Source: RGIG4034 sp045576455 (GTDB lineage: Bacteria; Bacillota; Clostridia; Lachnospirales; Lachnospiraceae). From it: a DNA stretch of 64,000 nucleotides. The stretch spans positions 16,520 through 80,519 of the forward strand of contig JAZNGM010000017.1 of assembly GCA_045576455.1 (NCBI GenBank), given 5' to 3'. Shown here one piece after another: positions 1 to 8,620 of this stretch (position 1 is its first letter; each line of letters starts with the position of its first letter). The notes under the pieces are model-generated. The model made no database searches. It had not been told where the DNA came from and worked only from the letters and a program-made list of their open reading frames with translations. A program made the translations under genes and the position numbers.

Positions 1-2
1 TG

Positions 3-446
3 ATTCATGATAATAAAGCCGTTCTGCTTAAGGAATTTAAAACGTTTATGTACAGCATGCAGAATAATGCTTCCATAGGTGAATTGTTATTGGATCTGGG
101 AGTACGCAGCACTGTGGAAGAGATTGAAGAGTTTGCCAAAGTGTTTATGGTAGCAAGATATAGTGGGGGAAATCTTACTAAAATGATAGGCGATTGCTCG
201 GACGTAATCCAAGACAAAATAGATATGAAAAGAGAGATAAGAACGGTTATTGCTGCCAAAGAAACAGAAGCAAAAATTCTGATGTGTATTCCTTTTTTTA
301 TCATTATTTATATCAGTGCAACTTCCCCCGGCTATTTTGATATTCTGTATCATAACCTTACCGGAATTGCTATTATGTCAGTATGCCTCTTTATCTATAT
401 TATGGCAGTTATACTTGCCGGTAAAATTGTAAAAATAGAAATATAA
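3..446 (+). CDS. Tad/type II secretion F-family inner-membrane protein (TadB-like), 3' part
   Basis: The reading frame is open from position 3, so the gene starts left of the window; 147 residues are visible. They form the second half of a T2SSF-type domain: a helical cytoplasmic stretch (VFMVARYSGGNLTKMIGD is typical of these domains), then two hydrophobic segments at the C-terminus. In Tad pilus systems TadB and TadC form the inner-membrane platform on which Flp pilin is assembled. The following gene starts 1 base after the stop and encodes another platform protein, and a Flp pilin and prepilin peptidase lie just downstream, which fixes the context. The ATPase gene is expected upstream, outside the window. 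The family call is confident; TadB rather than another F-family member is inferred from order. Confidence 0.8.
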   Translation: MHDNKAVLLKEFKTFMYSMQNNASIGELLLDLGVRSTVEEIEEFAKVFMVARYSGGNLTKMIGDCSDVIQDKIDMKREIRTVIAAKETEAKILMCIPFFIIIYISATSPGYFDILYHNLTGIAIMSVCLFIYIMAVILAGKIVKIEI

Positions 447-447
447 T

Positions 448-1887
448 ATGAGGTTGTCTATGTCAGTTCTTATCATCGTCATCTGTATCTATCTGGTTCT
501 TATCATTTGCACTTTTAAGACAAAACTTGAAACAGGAAACGAAAACAGTAAATTTTTTATACCATTTATTAAAATTGCATTTTGTTTGGTAAATCGCTTT
601 GTGCCCGGTAAAAAGAATTTAAAGTTGTCATCAAAAGTAGCAAATGATTTGAAATATCTTTATCCCACAGAAGCATCATCACAGCGACAATCACGGTTTG
701 TTATCCATAAGTTAGGTATTTTGCTTGCAGTAGGTTTTTTGGGATGCTGTATGGGACTTTGTGTATCCGTTAGCAGTCGTATTCAACACAATCTTATTGA
801 CGGTCATGTCATAAAACGGAATGAACAAGGAAAAGGGAGTAAGGCTGTTACGTTAATTGCTTCTGTGGGTGAAGAAAAACATAAGTATCAAATTGATGTA
901 AATGAACGTCGCTATACCAATGAAGAATTTACAGCTGTAGCGGATGCGATTCATGAAGATATATTTCTGACTGCACTCGGTTCAAATGAAAGTTATGAAA
1001 AGATAACTGAAAACCTTGACTTTGTGGAAACGTATGAAAAATATCCCTTTGTATTGGAGTGGTCGGTAAGTAATCCGGAAATAGTTTTATGGGATGGAAG
1101 TATTTCGTATGAGAAGGTTACGGATAGTGGTGTGGCAATAAGTGTAGAACTTACCATTAAATACAATGACACTTGTGTCAAATATGTTAAAGAAGGTTTT
1201 GTTTATAGAAAACAAGAAGTGTATGGCGAATATGCCCGGATTGAGAAGATGATTCAGAATACGGATGAACAGCAATCAGAAGAAGAATATCTGAGACTTC
1301 CTGTTGTGTTTGGCGACAAGGAAATTATATGGGAAGAGGAGCAGTCACAAAACCCTGCAGTCACAATTATTATATTGATTGTATCGGTAATCATTGCGCT
1401 TTATTTTTTCTACGACTATGACTTACATAATAAAACTTTAAAAAGGCAGAAGGAATTGCGATATGCATATCCGGAACTTGTAACAAAACTGATTTTGTTT
1501 ATGGGGGCAGGAGCAAGTGTCAGAGAGGCATGGAAACGGATAGTCCGGGAAAAAAGGGTGTGTAACAGTCTTTGGATGCAGATGATAATTACTTATCATG
1601 AGATGGAAGAGGGATATTCGGAAGTAGAGGCGTTTACCCGCTTTGGAAAGCGGTGTAGGGAACCGTACTATCTTAGGTTCAGTTCATTAATTACCCAAAA
1701 TATAAAAAGAGGAAGCAGTAAAATAATTGAGCTGTTAAATAATGAGACACAGGAAATGAAAGAGGAGAGAAAAAGTAATGCCAGAAAGAAAGGGGAAGAG
1801 GCAGGAACAAAACTTTTATTACCTATGGTAATGCTGCTCTTTGTCGTAATGATTATTATTATGGCGCCGGCGTTTTTAACTATGTGA
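448..1887 (+). CDS. TadC-like pilus platform protein with an inserted extracytoplasmic domain
   Basis: 479 residues, well above the roughly 300 usual for TadC. Hydrophobic segments lie at about 3-23, 88-108, 303-323 and near the C-terminus (about 455-475). The C-terminal third (about 335-479) is a T2SSF-type domain, with YPELVTKLILFMGAGASVR and a helical hairpin ending in the last membrane segment. Between segments 2 and 3 is a polar block of about 190 residues that should face outside. Its part at about 200-245 (LEWSVSNPEIVLWDGSIS, then alternating beta-like residues) resembles atrophied bacterial Ig-like domains. The gene starts 1 base after the tadB-like stop, so the two are probably co-translated. 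Its role is inner-membrane platform for Flp pilus assembly; the function of the insert is unknown. Confidence 0.78.
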   Translation: MRLSMSVLIIVICIYLVLIICTFKTKLETGNENSKFFIPFIKIAFCLVNRFVPGKKNLKLSSKVANDLKYLYPTEASSQRQSRFVIHKLGILLAVGFLGCCMGLCVSVSSRIQHNLIDGHVIKRNEQGKGSKAVTLIASVGEEKHKYQIDVNERRYTNEEFTAVADAIHEDIFLTALGSNESYEKITENLDFVETYEKYPFVLEWSVSNPEIVLWDGSISYEKVTDSGVAISVELTIKYNDTCVKYVKEGFVYRKQEVYGEYARIEKMIQNTDEQQSEEEYLRLPVVFGDKEIIWEEEQSQNPAVTIIILIVSVIIALYFFYDYDLHNKTLKRQKELRYAYPELVTKLILFMGAGASVREAWKRIVREKRVCNSLWMQMIITYHEMEEGYSEVEAFTRFGKRCREPYYLRFSSLITQNIKRGSSKIIELLNNETQEMKEERKSNARKKGEEAGTKLLLPMVMLLFVVMIIIMAPAFLTM

Positions 1888-1908
1888 AAAATGAAAAGGA
1901 GAATGGAA

Positions 1909-2115
1909 ATGAAAAAATGTATGCATAAATTATCATGGTTACTAAAGAAAACTAAAATAAATATGTTTATTAAGGATACAAAAGGTATGGGGACAATAGA
2001 AGTTATTCTCATTATTGTAGTACTCATCGGTTTGGTTCTTATTTTCAAAGACCAGATAACGTCAATTGTTGAGTCGCTCTTTAGTAAGGTGGCATCTAAT
2101 GCAAACAAATTATAA
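1909..2115 (+). CDS. Flp-type pilin
   Basis: 68 residues from the chosen start. The sequence has a basic N-terminal leader, then a GMGTIEVILIIVVLIGL stretch: a prepilin-peptidase-type G/E motif followed by one long hydrophobic helix, as in Flp/class IVb pilins. The likely cleavage is after a Gly just before the hydrophobic segment, placing the conserved Glu near +5. ATG codons in the same frame exist at 1891 and 1903, but AGGAG at 1897-1901 fits the ATG at 1909 best (7-base spacing). It follows the TadC-like gene and overlaps the next gene by 17 bases, indicating one operon. A prepilin peptidase is encoded at 4331-4756. It would be exported and polymerised into the pilus fibre. Confidence 0.8.
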   Translation: MKKCMHKLSWLLKKTKINMFIKDTKGMGTIEVILIIVVLIGLVLIFKDQITSIVESLFSKVASNANKL

Positions 2116-3541
2116 GGGAGCAGTAACCATATATCTTATGTTGATATTTCCTTTACTGTGTAGTCTGTTTATTGCGTGTATTCATTCAGCCCGTTATAGT
2201 ATGTGCCGGCTTGAAACGGAGAAAGCTTTGGAATTAGGGTTGCTTTCCACCTTTGCGGAATTTAACAGGGAATTGCTTGAAAGATATGACATTTTCGGTA
2301 TTGATACTTCGTATGGAACTAAAAATGCAAGCTATCATTATACGGAGCAGCATTTGCTTGAATATACCAAATATAATCTTAATCCTTCGTATAACATTCC
2401 GGTTTATGGTGTTAATGATGTGTGTAAATTACAGACCGACCTTGTGGAAATTAATGCTATCGAGTTATTAACGGATAATGGGGGAAAAGCATTTAAGAAA
2501 CAAGCTATAGAATACATAAAGACAAATTATGGTATCAGCTTTATTGAAGGTATTATAAATGATGTGACAAGCGTGTCAGATAATGCGTTGCTGGAAACTG
2601 ATGTTGATACAGAGCGTGAAATTGCAGAAAGTACTATCAGTAAAGCAGAGCAGGATGGGATACAAATATCAGAGGATGAATGGGTAGAAGTATCACTGGA
2701 TAATCCTGCCAATAAGGTAAATGCAAATAGAACCAAGGGTATACTTAATTTTACTGTCAAAGACGTCAGTTCTCTTTCTAATAATGCGGTTGATCTAAGC
2801 GTATATCGTTCAAAAAGAGAATTGGGCAAGGGAAATTTCAGTACAGTATCGTCAGATTTTTCCCTTATCGATAACATTATTTTTAATGAGTATTGTGTTA
2901 AAAAAATGGGGTGCTATACAAATCCGGCGACGGATGAGCCGTTACAGTATCAGCTTGAATATCTTTTGGAGGGACATAACAGTGATATAGAGAATTTACG
3001 CGGGGTTTGCAATACGCTTGTATTGATGAGGGAAGTAGCTAATCTGCTTTATTTAATGACGGATAGTTTGAAGGTGGCAGAAGCTGATGCACTGGCACTT
3101 ACCATAACCTCCGCATTACTGGCGCCATACCTGCAACCGGTAGTAAAGTATACGCTTCTTGCGGCATGGGCATATGCGGAAAGCGTGGTGGATGTAAAAC
3201 ATCTTTTGTCAGGTGATAAAGTGCCTATTATCAAAAGCAAAAAGGATTGGAATTTATCATTGGAAGGTATGCTGGATTATGATAAATTTTCCGGAAGTGA
3301 TGGGAAGAATGAAAAAGGTCTTGATTATACGGCGTATTTACGGGTTCTTCTTGCAATTGAAAAAGAAGGTAAGGTTGTAAACCGGGCGATGGATTTAGTG
3401 GAAATGTATATGCGGTTGAAAGAAGGAAATCACTATTTCCGCTTAGATGCCTGTATAAGCTCAGTTCATGCCAAGATAAGGACAAGAAGCAGATATGGTT
3501 TTATGTGTAAAGCTTCACAGCAATATTCGTATGTATATTAA
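2099..3541 (+). CDS. TadE/TadG-like pilus-associated protein
   Basis: 480 residues from the ATG at 2099, which is preceded by AAGGTGG at a 6-base spacing; an upstream in-frame ATG at 2066 lies deep in the pilin gene and has no such site. The N-terminus (YKGAVTIYLMLIFPLLCSLF) is the single hydrophobic TadE/G-type helix, with the rest a long soluble, probably extracytoplasmic domain containing a short hydrophobic patch around residues 345-365. No enzymatic motif was recognised. The 17-base overlap with the pilin gene implies translational coupling. By analogy with TadG, it may be a minor pilin or envelope anchor of the Flp pilus; this role is inferred from the N-terminus and position only. Confidence 0.65.
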   Translation: MQTNYKGAVTIYLMLIFPLLCSLFIACIHSARYSMCRLETEKALELGLLSTFAEFNRELLERYDIFGIDTSYGTKNASYHYTEQHLLEYTKYNLNPSYNIPVYGVNDVCKLQTDLVEINAIELLTDNGGKAFKKQAIEYIKTNYGISFIEGIINDVTSVSDNALLETDVDTEREIAESTISKAEQDGIQISEDEWVEVSLDNPANKVNANRTKGILNFTVKDVSSLSNNAVDLSVYRSKRELGKGNFSTVSSDFSLIDNIIFNEYCVKKMGCYTNPATDEPLQYQLEYLLEGHNSDIENLRGVCNTLVLMREVANLLYLMTDSLKVAEADALALTITSALLAPYLQPVVKYTLLAAWAYAESVVDVKHLLSGDKVPIIKSKKDWNLSLEGMLDYDKFSGSDGKNEKGLDYTAYLRVLLAIEKEGKVVNRAMDLVEMYMRLKEGNHYFRLDACISSVHAKIRTRSRYGFMCKASQQYSYVY

Positions 3542-3557
3542 GAAATGGAGGTACGTG

Positions 3558-4334
3558 ATGAGATTCCCTGTAGAAACGGTAACTGTAAACAATGCAAAAA
3601 AATCAGGTTTATCTCTCCGTCTTAAATTATCAGGTATTCAATATTGTCCCAATATTATAAAAAGGTTTCTCCAGGGGATTTCATCACGTACCTCACATTT
3701 TTATACAGCGGGTCTGACTGTAGAAGCAGCACTTGCATTTCCGGTATTTCTGTTAGCAGCGCTACAGCTGATAAGTTTGTTAACTGTTTTTTATAACTAT
3801 TCCGTAAAATCCATGTCCCTATATGAGTCGTGCAAGAAACTGGCTGAATACTCATATGTGTCGGAAGATTTGCCATTGGAAACAGAGTATATTGATTTGA
3901 TTGACTATTATAAGGAAACGCCTAAAGTTGCATTGATTCAAAAGAATTTGTGGTTTCTTGCAAGGGCGAGGGTAAGGGTATGGACAGGTTACGATAATAC
4001 CCAAAATGCCGTACAGGAAAAGTGTGTGTATATTACAGATAATCAGGAAGTGTATCATATAAATCTCCATTGCAGCTATTTGGATATGGATATTATTGAG
4101 ATAACGGAAGAAGAAGCCGATGCGGGAGTCCTAAAGACAGGTAACAAAGTTACGCCTTGCAGTATGTGTGTAACGTCTGCTGCTTATATTGGTAAGTATT
4201 ATGCTACGGAATCAGGAGAACATTACCATTATGATATAGAATGTACGGGTCTTATCAGAAGAGTCAGGATGGTACTCAAGGAAGATGCAGGAAACGTACC
4301 GCTTTGTTCCCGATGCGGAGGTGAAAGTAAGTGA
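3558..4334 (+). CDS. TadE-like pseudopilin with two C-terminal Cys/His metal-binding-like motifs
   Basis: 258 residues from the ATG at 3558, supported by GGAGGT 6 bases upstream; an in-frame ATG at 3495 lies inside the previous gene. A basic head of about 50 residues leads to a TadE-type helix (TVEAALAFPVFLLAALQL). The C-terminal 85 residues hold two copies of one pattern: Tyr-His-x3-Cys, then a spacer, then Pro-(Cys/Leu)-x2-Cys (VYHINLHC with PCSMC; HYHYDIEC with LCSRC). This suggests two zinc-ribbon-like sites, unusual for a pilus subunit. It ends 4 bases into the prepilin peptidase gene. It is probably a minor pilin of the Tad system; the metal-site reading is inferred. Confidence 0.7.
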   Translation: MRFPVETVTVNNAKKSGLSLRLKLSGIQYCPNIIKRFLQGISSRTSHFYTAGLTVEAALAFPVFLLAALQLISLLTVFYNYSVKSMSLYESCKKLAEYSYVSEDLPLETEYIDLIDYYKETPKVALIQKNLWFLARARVRVWTGYDNTQNAVQEKCVYITDNQEVYHINLHCSYLDMDIIEITEEEADAGVLKTGNKVTPCSMCVTSAAYIGKYYATESGEHYHYDIECTGLIRRVRMVLKEDAGNVPLCSRCGGESK

Positions 4335-4756
4335 CGATAGCAGTAAATTTGTATTTGTTGGTCATGTCATTTTGTGACATAAAATACAGGAAAGTTCCAT
4401 TAATTGGTCTTGTACTTTTTTTCTTCAGTGGTCTTATTTACAATGTGTTTTTTTCGGATATGAGTATAACTTTGTGGCTGGGAGGGATTCTGACAGGTTT
4501 TTCTTTTTTGCTTATTTCCTATATTAGTAAAGAAAAAATCGGATACGGGGATTCCCTGCTTCTTATCGGCATAGGGGCATGGATGGGAACACGGTACATA
4601 TGGGGCGTCTGTTTGGTTGCTTTTTTCCTGGGTTTTATTTTTGCTGTTTTTATTATTATAAAAAACTTTAAAAGAAGAAATAAGGATATGGTAATACCGT
4701 TTGTTCCGTTCTTATTTTGCGGTTCATTGTATATGACATTTAGGGGGATTATTTAA
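4331..4756 (+). CDS. Prepilin peptidase (A24 family, TadV/CpaA-like)
   Basis: 141 residues with about five hydrophobic segments. Two aspartates expected for A24 aspartyl prepilin peptidases are visible: one in the N-terminal loop (CDIKYRKVP, about residue 17) and one in the GYGD motif (about residue 79). It lacks the N-terminal methylase domain of PilD, as is usual for TadV/CpaA types. The start is GTG at 4331 within GGAGGTGAAAGTAAGTG, overlapping the previous stop by 4 bases. It would cleave the leader of the Flp pilin and the TadE-like proteins in the same operon, at the cytoplasmic membrane face. Confidence 0.87.
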   Translation: MTIAVNLYLLVMSFCDIKYRKVPLIGLVLFFFSGLIYNVFFSDMSITLWLGGILTGFSFLLISYISKEKIGYGDSLLLIGIGAWMGTRYIWGVCLVAFFLGFIFAVFIIIKNFKRRNKDMVIPFVPFLFCGSLYMTFRGII

Positions 4757-5275
4757 GTGCTTATTATGAAAACTAATGCAAAGGGAAAGGGAGTTAAAGG
4801 TAGTTTCACGGTTGAAGCGGCGATTCTTATTCCGTTTATTACATTGATTATTATTATGATTATGTTTTTGTGTTTCCATTTATACAATAATCTGATTTCT
4901 TATCATCAGGCAAGTCATGCTGTGCTTGCGGCAAACAATACGTTAAATGCCGATGCGGATGAAAGAATTTCAGTAGCTCAAAGAGAGTATTATTTAAATT
5001 CAAAGGGAACAAGAATATCCATTGAAAACGAAAAAGGTTCATTTAAGATTAACGGCGATAAGCTTGAACTAAGTTACTCATATGAAACAATAAGTCCTTT
5101 TTCGGGATTTATGAGAGATCTTATAGGAAAAGATTATTTTATAGTAGAAGGAAGCGTTTCGTTTTCAAAAATTAATCCGGTAGCTGCTACGCGTAATTAT
5201 CGTAGAATAAAAGATTTGGTGACGGACGGAAAAGAAAAAGAGAAGGATAATAAGAGAGATAATGAGGAGAATTAA
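4757..5275 (+). CDS. TadE-like pilus protein
   Basis: 172 residues. A short basic head precedes a hydrophobic TadE-type helix (KGSFTVEAAILIPFITLII), giving the same G-x-FTVEAA junction as the other pseudopilins here. The remainder is a small soluble domain with a charged, Lys/Glu-rich tail. The start may be GTG at 4757, directly abutting the previous stop and spaced about 9 bases from AGGGGGAT, or ATG at 4766; the GTG is preferred on spacing. It is the third TadE/G-type protein of the cluster and is probably processed by the adjacent peptidase. Confidence 0.75.
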   Translation: MLIMKTNAKGKGVKGSFTVEAAILIPFITLIIIMIMFLCFHLYNNLISYHQASHAVLAANNTLNADADERISVAQREYYLNSKGTRISIENEKGSFKINGDKLELSYSYETISPFSGFMRDLIGKDYFIVEGSVSFSKINPVAATRNYRRIKDLVTDGKEKEKDNKRDNEEN

Positions 5276-5278
5276 AAT

Positions 5279-6124
5279 ATGTTGTATCCTGAGTATAGAA
5301 AAGATATTAATTGCTACAGGTTAATTCTTCCGGATAAAAATCCGGTGGTAAGTGATTATCAGTATGAAATGCTTTTGCATAATCACATTGAAGGTATATT
5401 GCCTGTAACAAAACAGTTCCAGAATGGAATAGGTTCATATTCGTATGATATAAGTGATAAAATTTCGCTACAGAAAATGTATGAAACCGTAGATATGAGT
5501 TATGCAAATCTGAGAGATTTATTTGTAGCACTTAAGATGGTTATTAACAGGATGCAGGAATTTCTGTTGGATGAAGCGTGTATATTGTTGCATCAGGATT
5601 TTATCTATTTTGATACAAATACCCGGCAAATAGAGTTTGTATTTTATCCCTATGCAGAGGAATGTCATAAATATTCCAAAGGGTTTCGTGAATTATCCGA
5701 ATTTATAATTGCACATACGGACCATGAGGATGAAAGAGCACTTGATTTTGCGTATTCTGTTTTTAAGGAATCAAGGGAGGATTCTTTTACGCTTCAGAAT
5801 ATAATGAAGAAGCTGGAAAATAAGGAAATTGAAAAAGAAGATACTTATGCAAAAATTGATGTAAGTGACTTTATGGAGGGGATAGATTCTGAAGAAGAGG
5901 ATTTACGGCAGTCGTATGGCGAATATCATAAAAAGGAAGTTTCAAAGGAGAAAAAGAAACGTTTGATAATATCCTGTATAAGTCTTTTCTTATTAGTTTG
6001 TTTATCAGCATATGTTTTATTAATAAAACCGGGTCCGGCAGAGCTGGCAGATTATATTATGGGAATTCTGTTCCTGACAATTCCCTTGTTTTTATGGTTC
6101 GATTATAAAGAAAGGGTTCGTTGA
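5279..6124 (+). CDS. DUF6382-like protein at the end of the Tad operon
   Basis: 281 residues. The N-terminal 200 residues are soluble and resemble the DUF6382 family seen with Tad-like loci in Lachnospiraceae (opening LYPEYRKDINCYRLILP; FHAYDDA-like kinase-fold reminiscence only). Two hydrophobic segments follow near the C-terminus (about 226-246 and 257-274). In relatives I recall, such a region is often joined to an FHA domain; none is visible here, so this may be a shortened form. It starts 3 bases after the preceding stop with AATGAGGAG upstream, and is the last gene of the pilus operon. The family name is from memory; the function is unknown. Confidence 0.55.
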   Translation: MLYPEYRKDINCYRLILPDKNPVVSDYQYEMLLHNHIEGILPVTKQFQNGIGSYSYDISDKISLQKMYETVDMSYANLRDLFVALKMVINRMQEFLLDEACILLHQDFIYFDTNTRQIEFVFYPYAEECHKYSKGFRELSEFIIAHTDHEDERALDFAYSVFKESREDSFTLQNIMKKLENKEIEKEDTYAKIDVSDFMEGIDSEEEDLRQSYGEYHKKEVSKEKKKRLIISCISLFLLVCLSAYVLLIKPGPAELADYIMGILFLTIPLFLWFDYKERVR

Positions 6125-6179
6125 CAGTAAAGTTTTTAGATGCTAACCTTACATATAAACGTGTATATGAGGTGGCATC

Positions 6180-7205
6180 ATGAGAAAGAAATTGATTTCG
6201 CACCTTGAAAATTTAGGTTTTTTGGTACAGCATTTTAGCCGTGAAGAATTTACGCTTTTATATATGAATGAAACGGAGTATGTTAATGCTGTTTTGCTTT
6301 TGGATAACCGTAAGGACATCGTGGTAAAAAGGGATTCCATGAAGGTACTGAAAGAACAGATAGAGCATATATTTCCTGACAAATGTGTTCATGTAATGAT
6401 GCTTATTCTTACCGATAATCCGGAAAGAGATAAAGAATTGCTGAAGGATAATCCTTTTTGTTGGCTACTTAGTGCTTTTGAAAAACAATTACTGATTTAT
6501 GAAACGCAGGTAAGTGATTTTTATGGTTTGAAAAATATGTTGGAGTGTTTTTTGCAGAATGATATTAAACCTGTTCCTCATACTGATTTTCAGTCCGAGA
6601 CAACAGTTGTGTATAAAAGGAATTATAAAAATAGTCCGTATATTACCTATGGCTTATTAGCTATTAATGTAATTGTATTTTTATTATGTACAGTTAAGGG
6701 AAATTTGTTGTATAATACAGGTATGCTCTATGGTCCGAGTGTGTTTGAAGATAAAGAATTTTATCGTCTTATTACGTGTATGTTTTTGCATTCGGGAATG
6801 AGCCATCTGACAAGTAATATGTTAGTTCTTGTTGCATTGGGAGATATACTGGAACGTAAGATAGGACATGTTAAGTTTTTCATACTGTATGTAATTGCCG
6901 GAATAGGCGGTGGACTTACATCTATAGGATACGGATATTATAGTGACAATATTGTCAGCTCAATAGGAGCGAGTGGCGCGGTGTTTGGTATGGTTGGTGC
7001 ATTACTCCTTTTGGTTATTATTAACAGGGGAAGCTTCAGCACGATTTCTTTACCAAGGCTTATATTTGCCATAGCACTTTTGATATATGATGGTTTGATG
7101 TCTGAGAATATAGATAACGCCGCGCACATCGGAGGATTATTAACAGGTTTCATTATAATGACTGTTTTGACACTTGTGTCAGGAAAGGATAAGGGAAGAG
7201 AATGA
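6180..7205 (+). CDS. Rhomboid-family intramembrane serine protease
   Basis: 341 residues. A soluble N-terminal domain of about 150 residues precedes six or more hydrophobic segments. The rhomboid signatures are present: HSGMSHLTSNM in the second core segment, GASGAVFG with the nucleophile Ser at about residue 265, and AAHIGG with the catalytic His at about 316. It cleaves membrane-spanning substrates within the bilayer; the substrate here is unknown. The start is supported by GAGGTGG 5-6 bases upstream. It overlaps the next gene by 4 bases (ATGA). It lies just after the pilus operon, with only 55 bases between, but no functional link is shown. Confidence 0.9.
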   Translation: MRKKLISHLENLGFLVQHFSREEFTLLYMNETEYVNAVLLLDNRKDIVVKRDSMKVLKEQIEHIFPDKCVHVMMLILTDNPERDKELLKDNPFCWLLSAFEKQLLIYETQVSDFYGLKNMLECFLQNDIKPVPHTDFQSETTVVYKRNYKNSPYITYGLLAINVIVFLLCTVKGNLLYNTGMLYGPSVFEDKEFYRLITCMFLHSGMSHLTSNMLVLVALGDILERKIGHVKFFILYVIAGIGGGLTSIGYGYYSDNIVSSIGASGAVFGMVGALLLLVIINRGSFSTISLPRLIFAIALLIYDGLMSENIDNAAHIGGLLTGFIIMTVLTLVSGKDKGRE

Positions 7206-8206
7206 GAGTACACATTTATTATGGCGGAAGAGGATTAATGGATGATCCTACACTTTATGTTATAAATAAAATGCAAGGGGTGCTCGAAGAACTGAATGTA
7301 ACGGTAGAGCGTTATAATCTATTTGAGCAGAAAAATAATATACCTACTCTTCCTCAGACTTTAAAGTCAGCAGACGGTATTATCTTAGCTACTACGGTAG
7401 AATGGTTTGGTATCGGCGGATATATGAGTCAGTTTTTGGATGCTTGCTGGTTGTATGGTGATAAAGAGAAGATTTCGAAACTCTATATGTGCCCTGTAGT
7501 AATGTCTACAACGTATGGGGAGAGAGAAGGGAAATTAAATCTGCAGTCTGCATGGGAAATTTTAGGTGGTCTTCCTTGCAGCGGAATTTGTGGATATATT
7601 CCGGATCCGGCTTCACTTGAACTTAATGAAGAATATTTGTCCCTAATTGAGCGCAAAGCAGAAAATGTATACCGCACAATTAACCAGAGGGTGTCAAGTT
7701 TTCCTGCAAGTAATCAGGCAGTAAAGCAAAAAATATCGATTACTAAGAATATCAGCTTTACACCGCAGGAAACTGAGCAGTTATCCCAGTATGTTGCGGA
7801 TGACAGCTATATGCAGACGCAGAAAGAAGATATTAAGGAATTAACAAGTTTGTTTAAGGGTAAGCTTGAAAAAGCAGAAGCCGAAGATACCACACTTTTT
7901 GTTAAGGATTTTGAGAAGAAATTTAAACCGGTTCCCGGATTTAAAGCGGTATACAAGTTTGTTATTGATGGCCGTAGACGACCGCTTGTAATAAGAGTAA
8001 ACGCATCGAGTTGTGAATGCTCCTACGGAAGTGTAGATAAGCAGGACGTTGAGGCAAGCGTGTCACTTTCGACGATGAATGAAATAGTAAGTGGACGTAT
8101 GACGTTCCAAAGAGCCTTTATGGGTGGCGATATGAAGATGAAAGGCGATTTTAAAGCGCTCCGTACTTTGGATCAGTTGTTTCCATTTTTAGAAGAGGAG
8201 GAATAG
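7202..8206 (+). CDS. Flavodoxin-fold NAD(P)H oxidoreductase fused to an SCP2-like domain
   Basis: 334 residues. Residues 1 to about 165 look like a flavodoxin/NAD(P)H-dependent reductase fold (MRVHIYYGGRG start; SADGIILATTVEWFGIGGYMSQFLD, resembling the FMN-site loop). The C-terminal 110 residues (from about 222) resemble an SCP2/sterol-carrier domain (VYKFVIDGRRRPLVIRV; a DMKMKGDFKALRTLDQLF ending typical of SCP2 lipid-binding folds). The gene overlaps the rhomboid gene by 4 bases and is followed after 3 bases by the HIT gene, so the three are likely one transcript. It probably binds FMN and a hydrophobic ligand; the substrate is unknown. Confidence 0.72.
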   Translation: MRVHIYYGGRGLMDDPTLYVINKMQGVLEELNVTVERYNLFEQKNNIPTLPQTLKSADGIILATTVEWFGIGGYMSQFLDACWLYGDKEKISKLYMCPVVMSTTYGEREGKLNLQSAWEILGGLPCSGICGYIPDPASLELNEEYLSLIERKAENVYRTINQRVSSFPASNQAVKQKISITKNISFTPQETEQLSQYVADDSYMQTQKEDIKELTSLFKGKLEKAEAEDTTLFVKDFEKKFKPVPGFKAVYKFVIDGRRRPLVIRVNASSCECSYGSVDKQDVEASVSLSTMNEIVSGRMTFQRAFMGGDMKMKGDFKALRTLDQLFPFLEEEE

Positions 8207-8209
8207 AAG

Positions 8210-8620
8210 ATGAAAGACGATAATTGTATTTTTTGTAAGCTTGCGAATGGGGATATACCTACCAGAGCAATTTATGAAGATAATAAGTTTAAGGTAATCT
8301 TGGACAATGCGCCGGCTACAAAGGGACATGCATTAATATTGCCGAAAGACCATGCTGCTAACTTATTTGAGTTACCGGAAGAAACAGCAGCTGAGGCTAT
8401 GAAACTTGCTAAAAAGATGGCTACAAAGATGAAAGATTGCCTGAATAGTGATGGATTTAATCTTTTACAGAATAATGGTGAAGTGGCAGGACAAACGATA
8501 TTTCATTTCCATCTTCACTTAATACCGAGATATAAAGATGATAATCAGACAATAACGATGGTTCCAACCCATCCGACAGATGAGCAACTTGATGCTATCC
8601 GGGATGAGTTGACTAAATAA
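8210..8620 (+). CDS. HIT-family nucleotide hydrolase
   Basis: 136 residues, the normal length for Hint-type HIT proteins. The histidine triad HFHLHLIP lies at about residues 103-110, and the N-terminus (CIFCKLANGDIP) carries the Cys-x2-Cys found in many zinc-binding bacterial HIT proteins. HIT enzymes hydrolyse phosphoramidates or other nucleoside 5'-phosphate derivatives such as AMP-lysine. A strong GAGGAGG lies upstream. It is the last gene of the rhomboid transcript and meets the convergent murG end-to-end, with no room for a dedicated terminator. Confidence 0.93.
   Translation: MKDDNCIFCKLANGDIPTRAIYEDNKFKVILDNAPATKGHALILPKDHAANLFELPEETAAEAMKLAKKMATKMKDCLNSDGFNLLQNNGEVAGQTIFHFHLHLIPRYKDDNQTITMVPTHPTDEQLDAIRDELTK

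Noticed and set aside
2066..2098. Upstream start for the TadG-like protein inside the pilin gene
   Set aside because: No ribosome site, whereas AAGGTGG serves the ATG at 2099 and the hydrophobic helix then sits near the N-terminus as expected.
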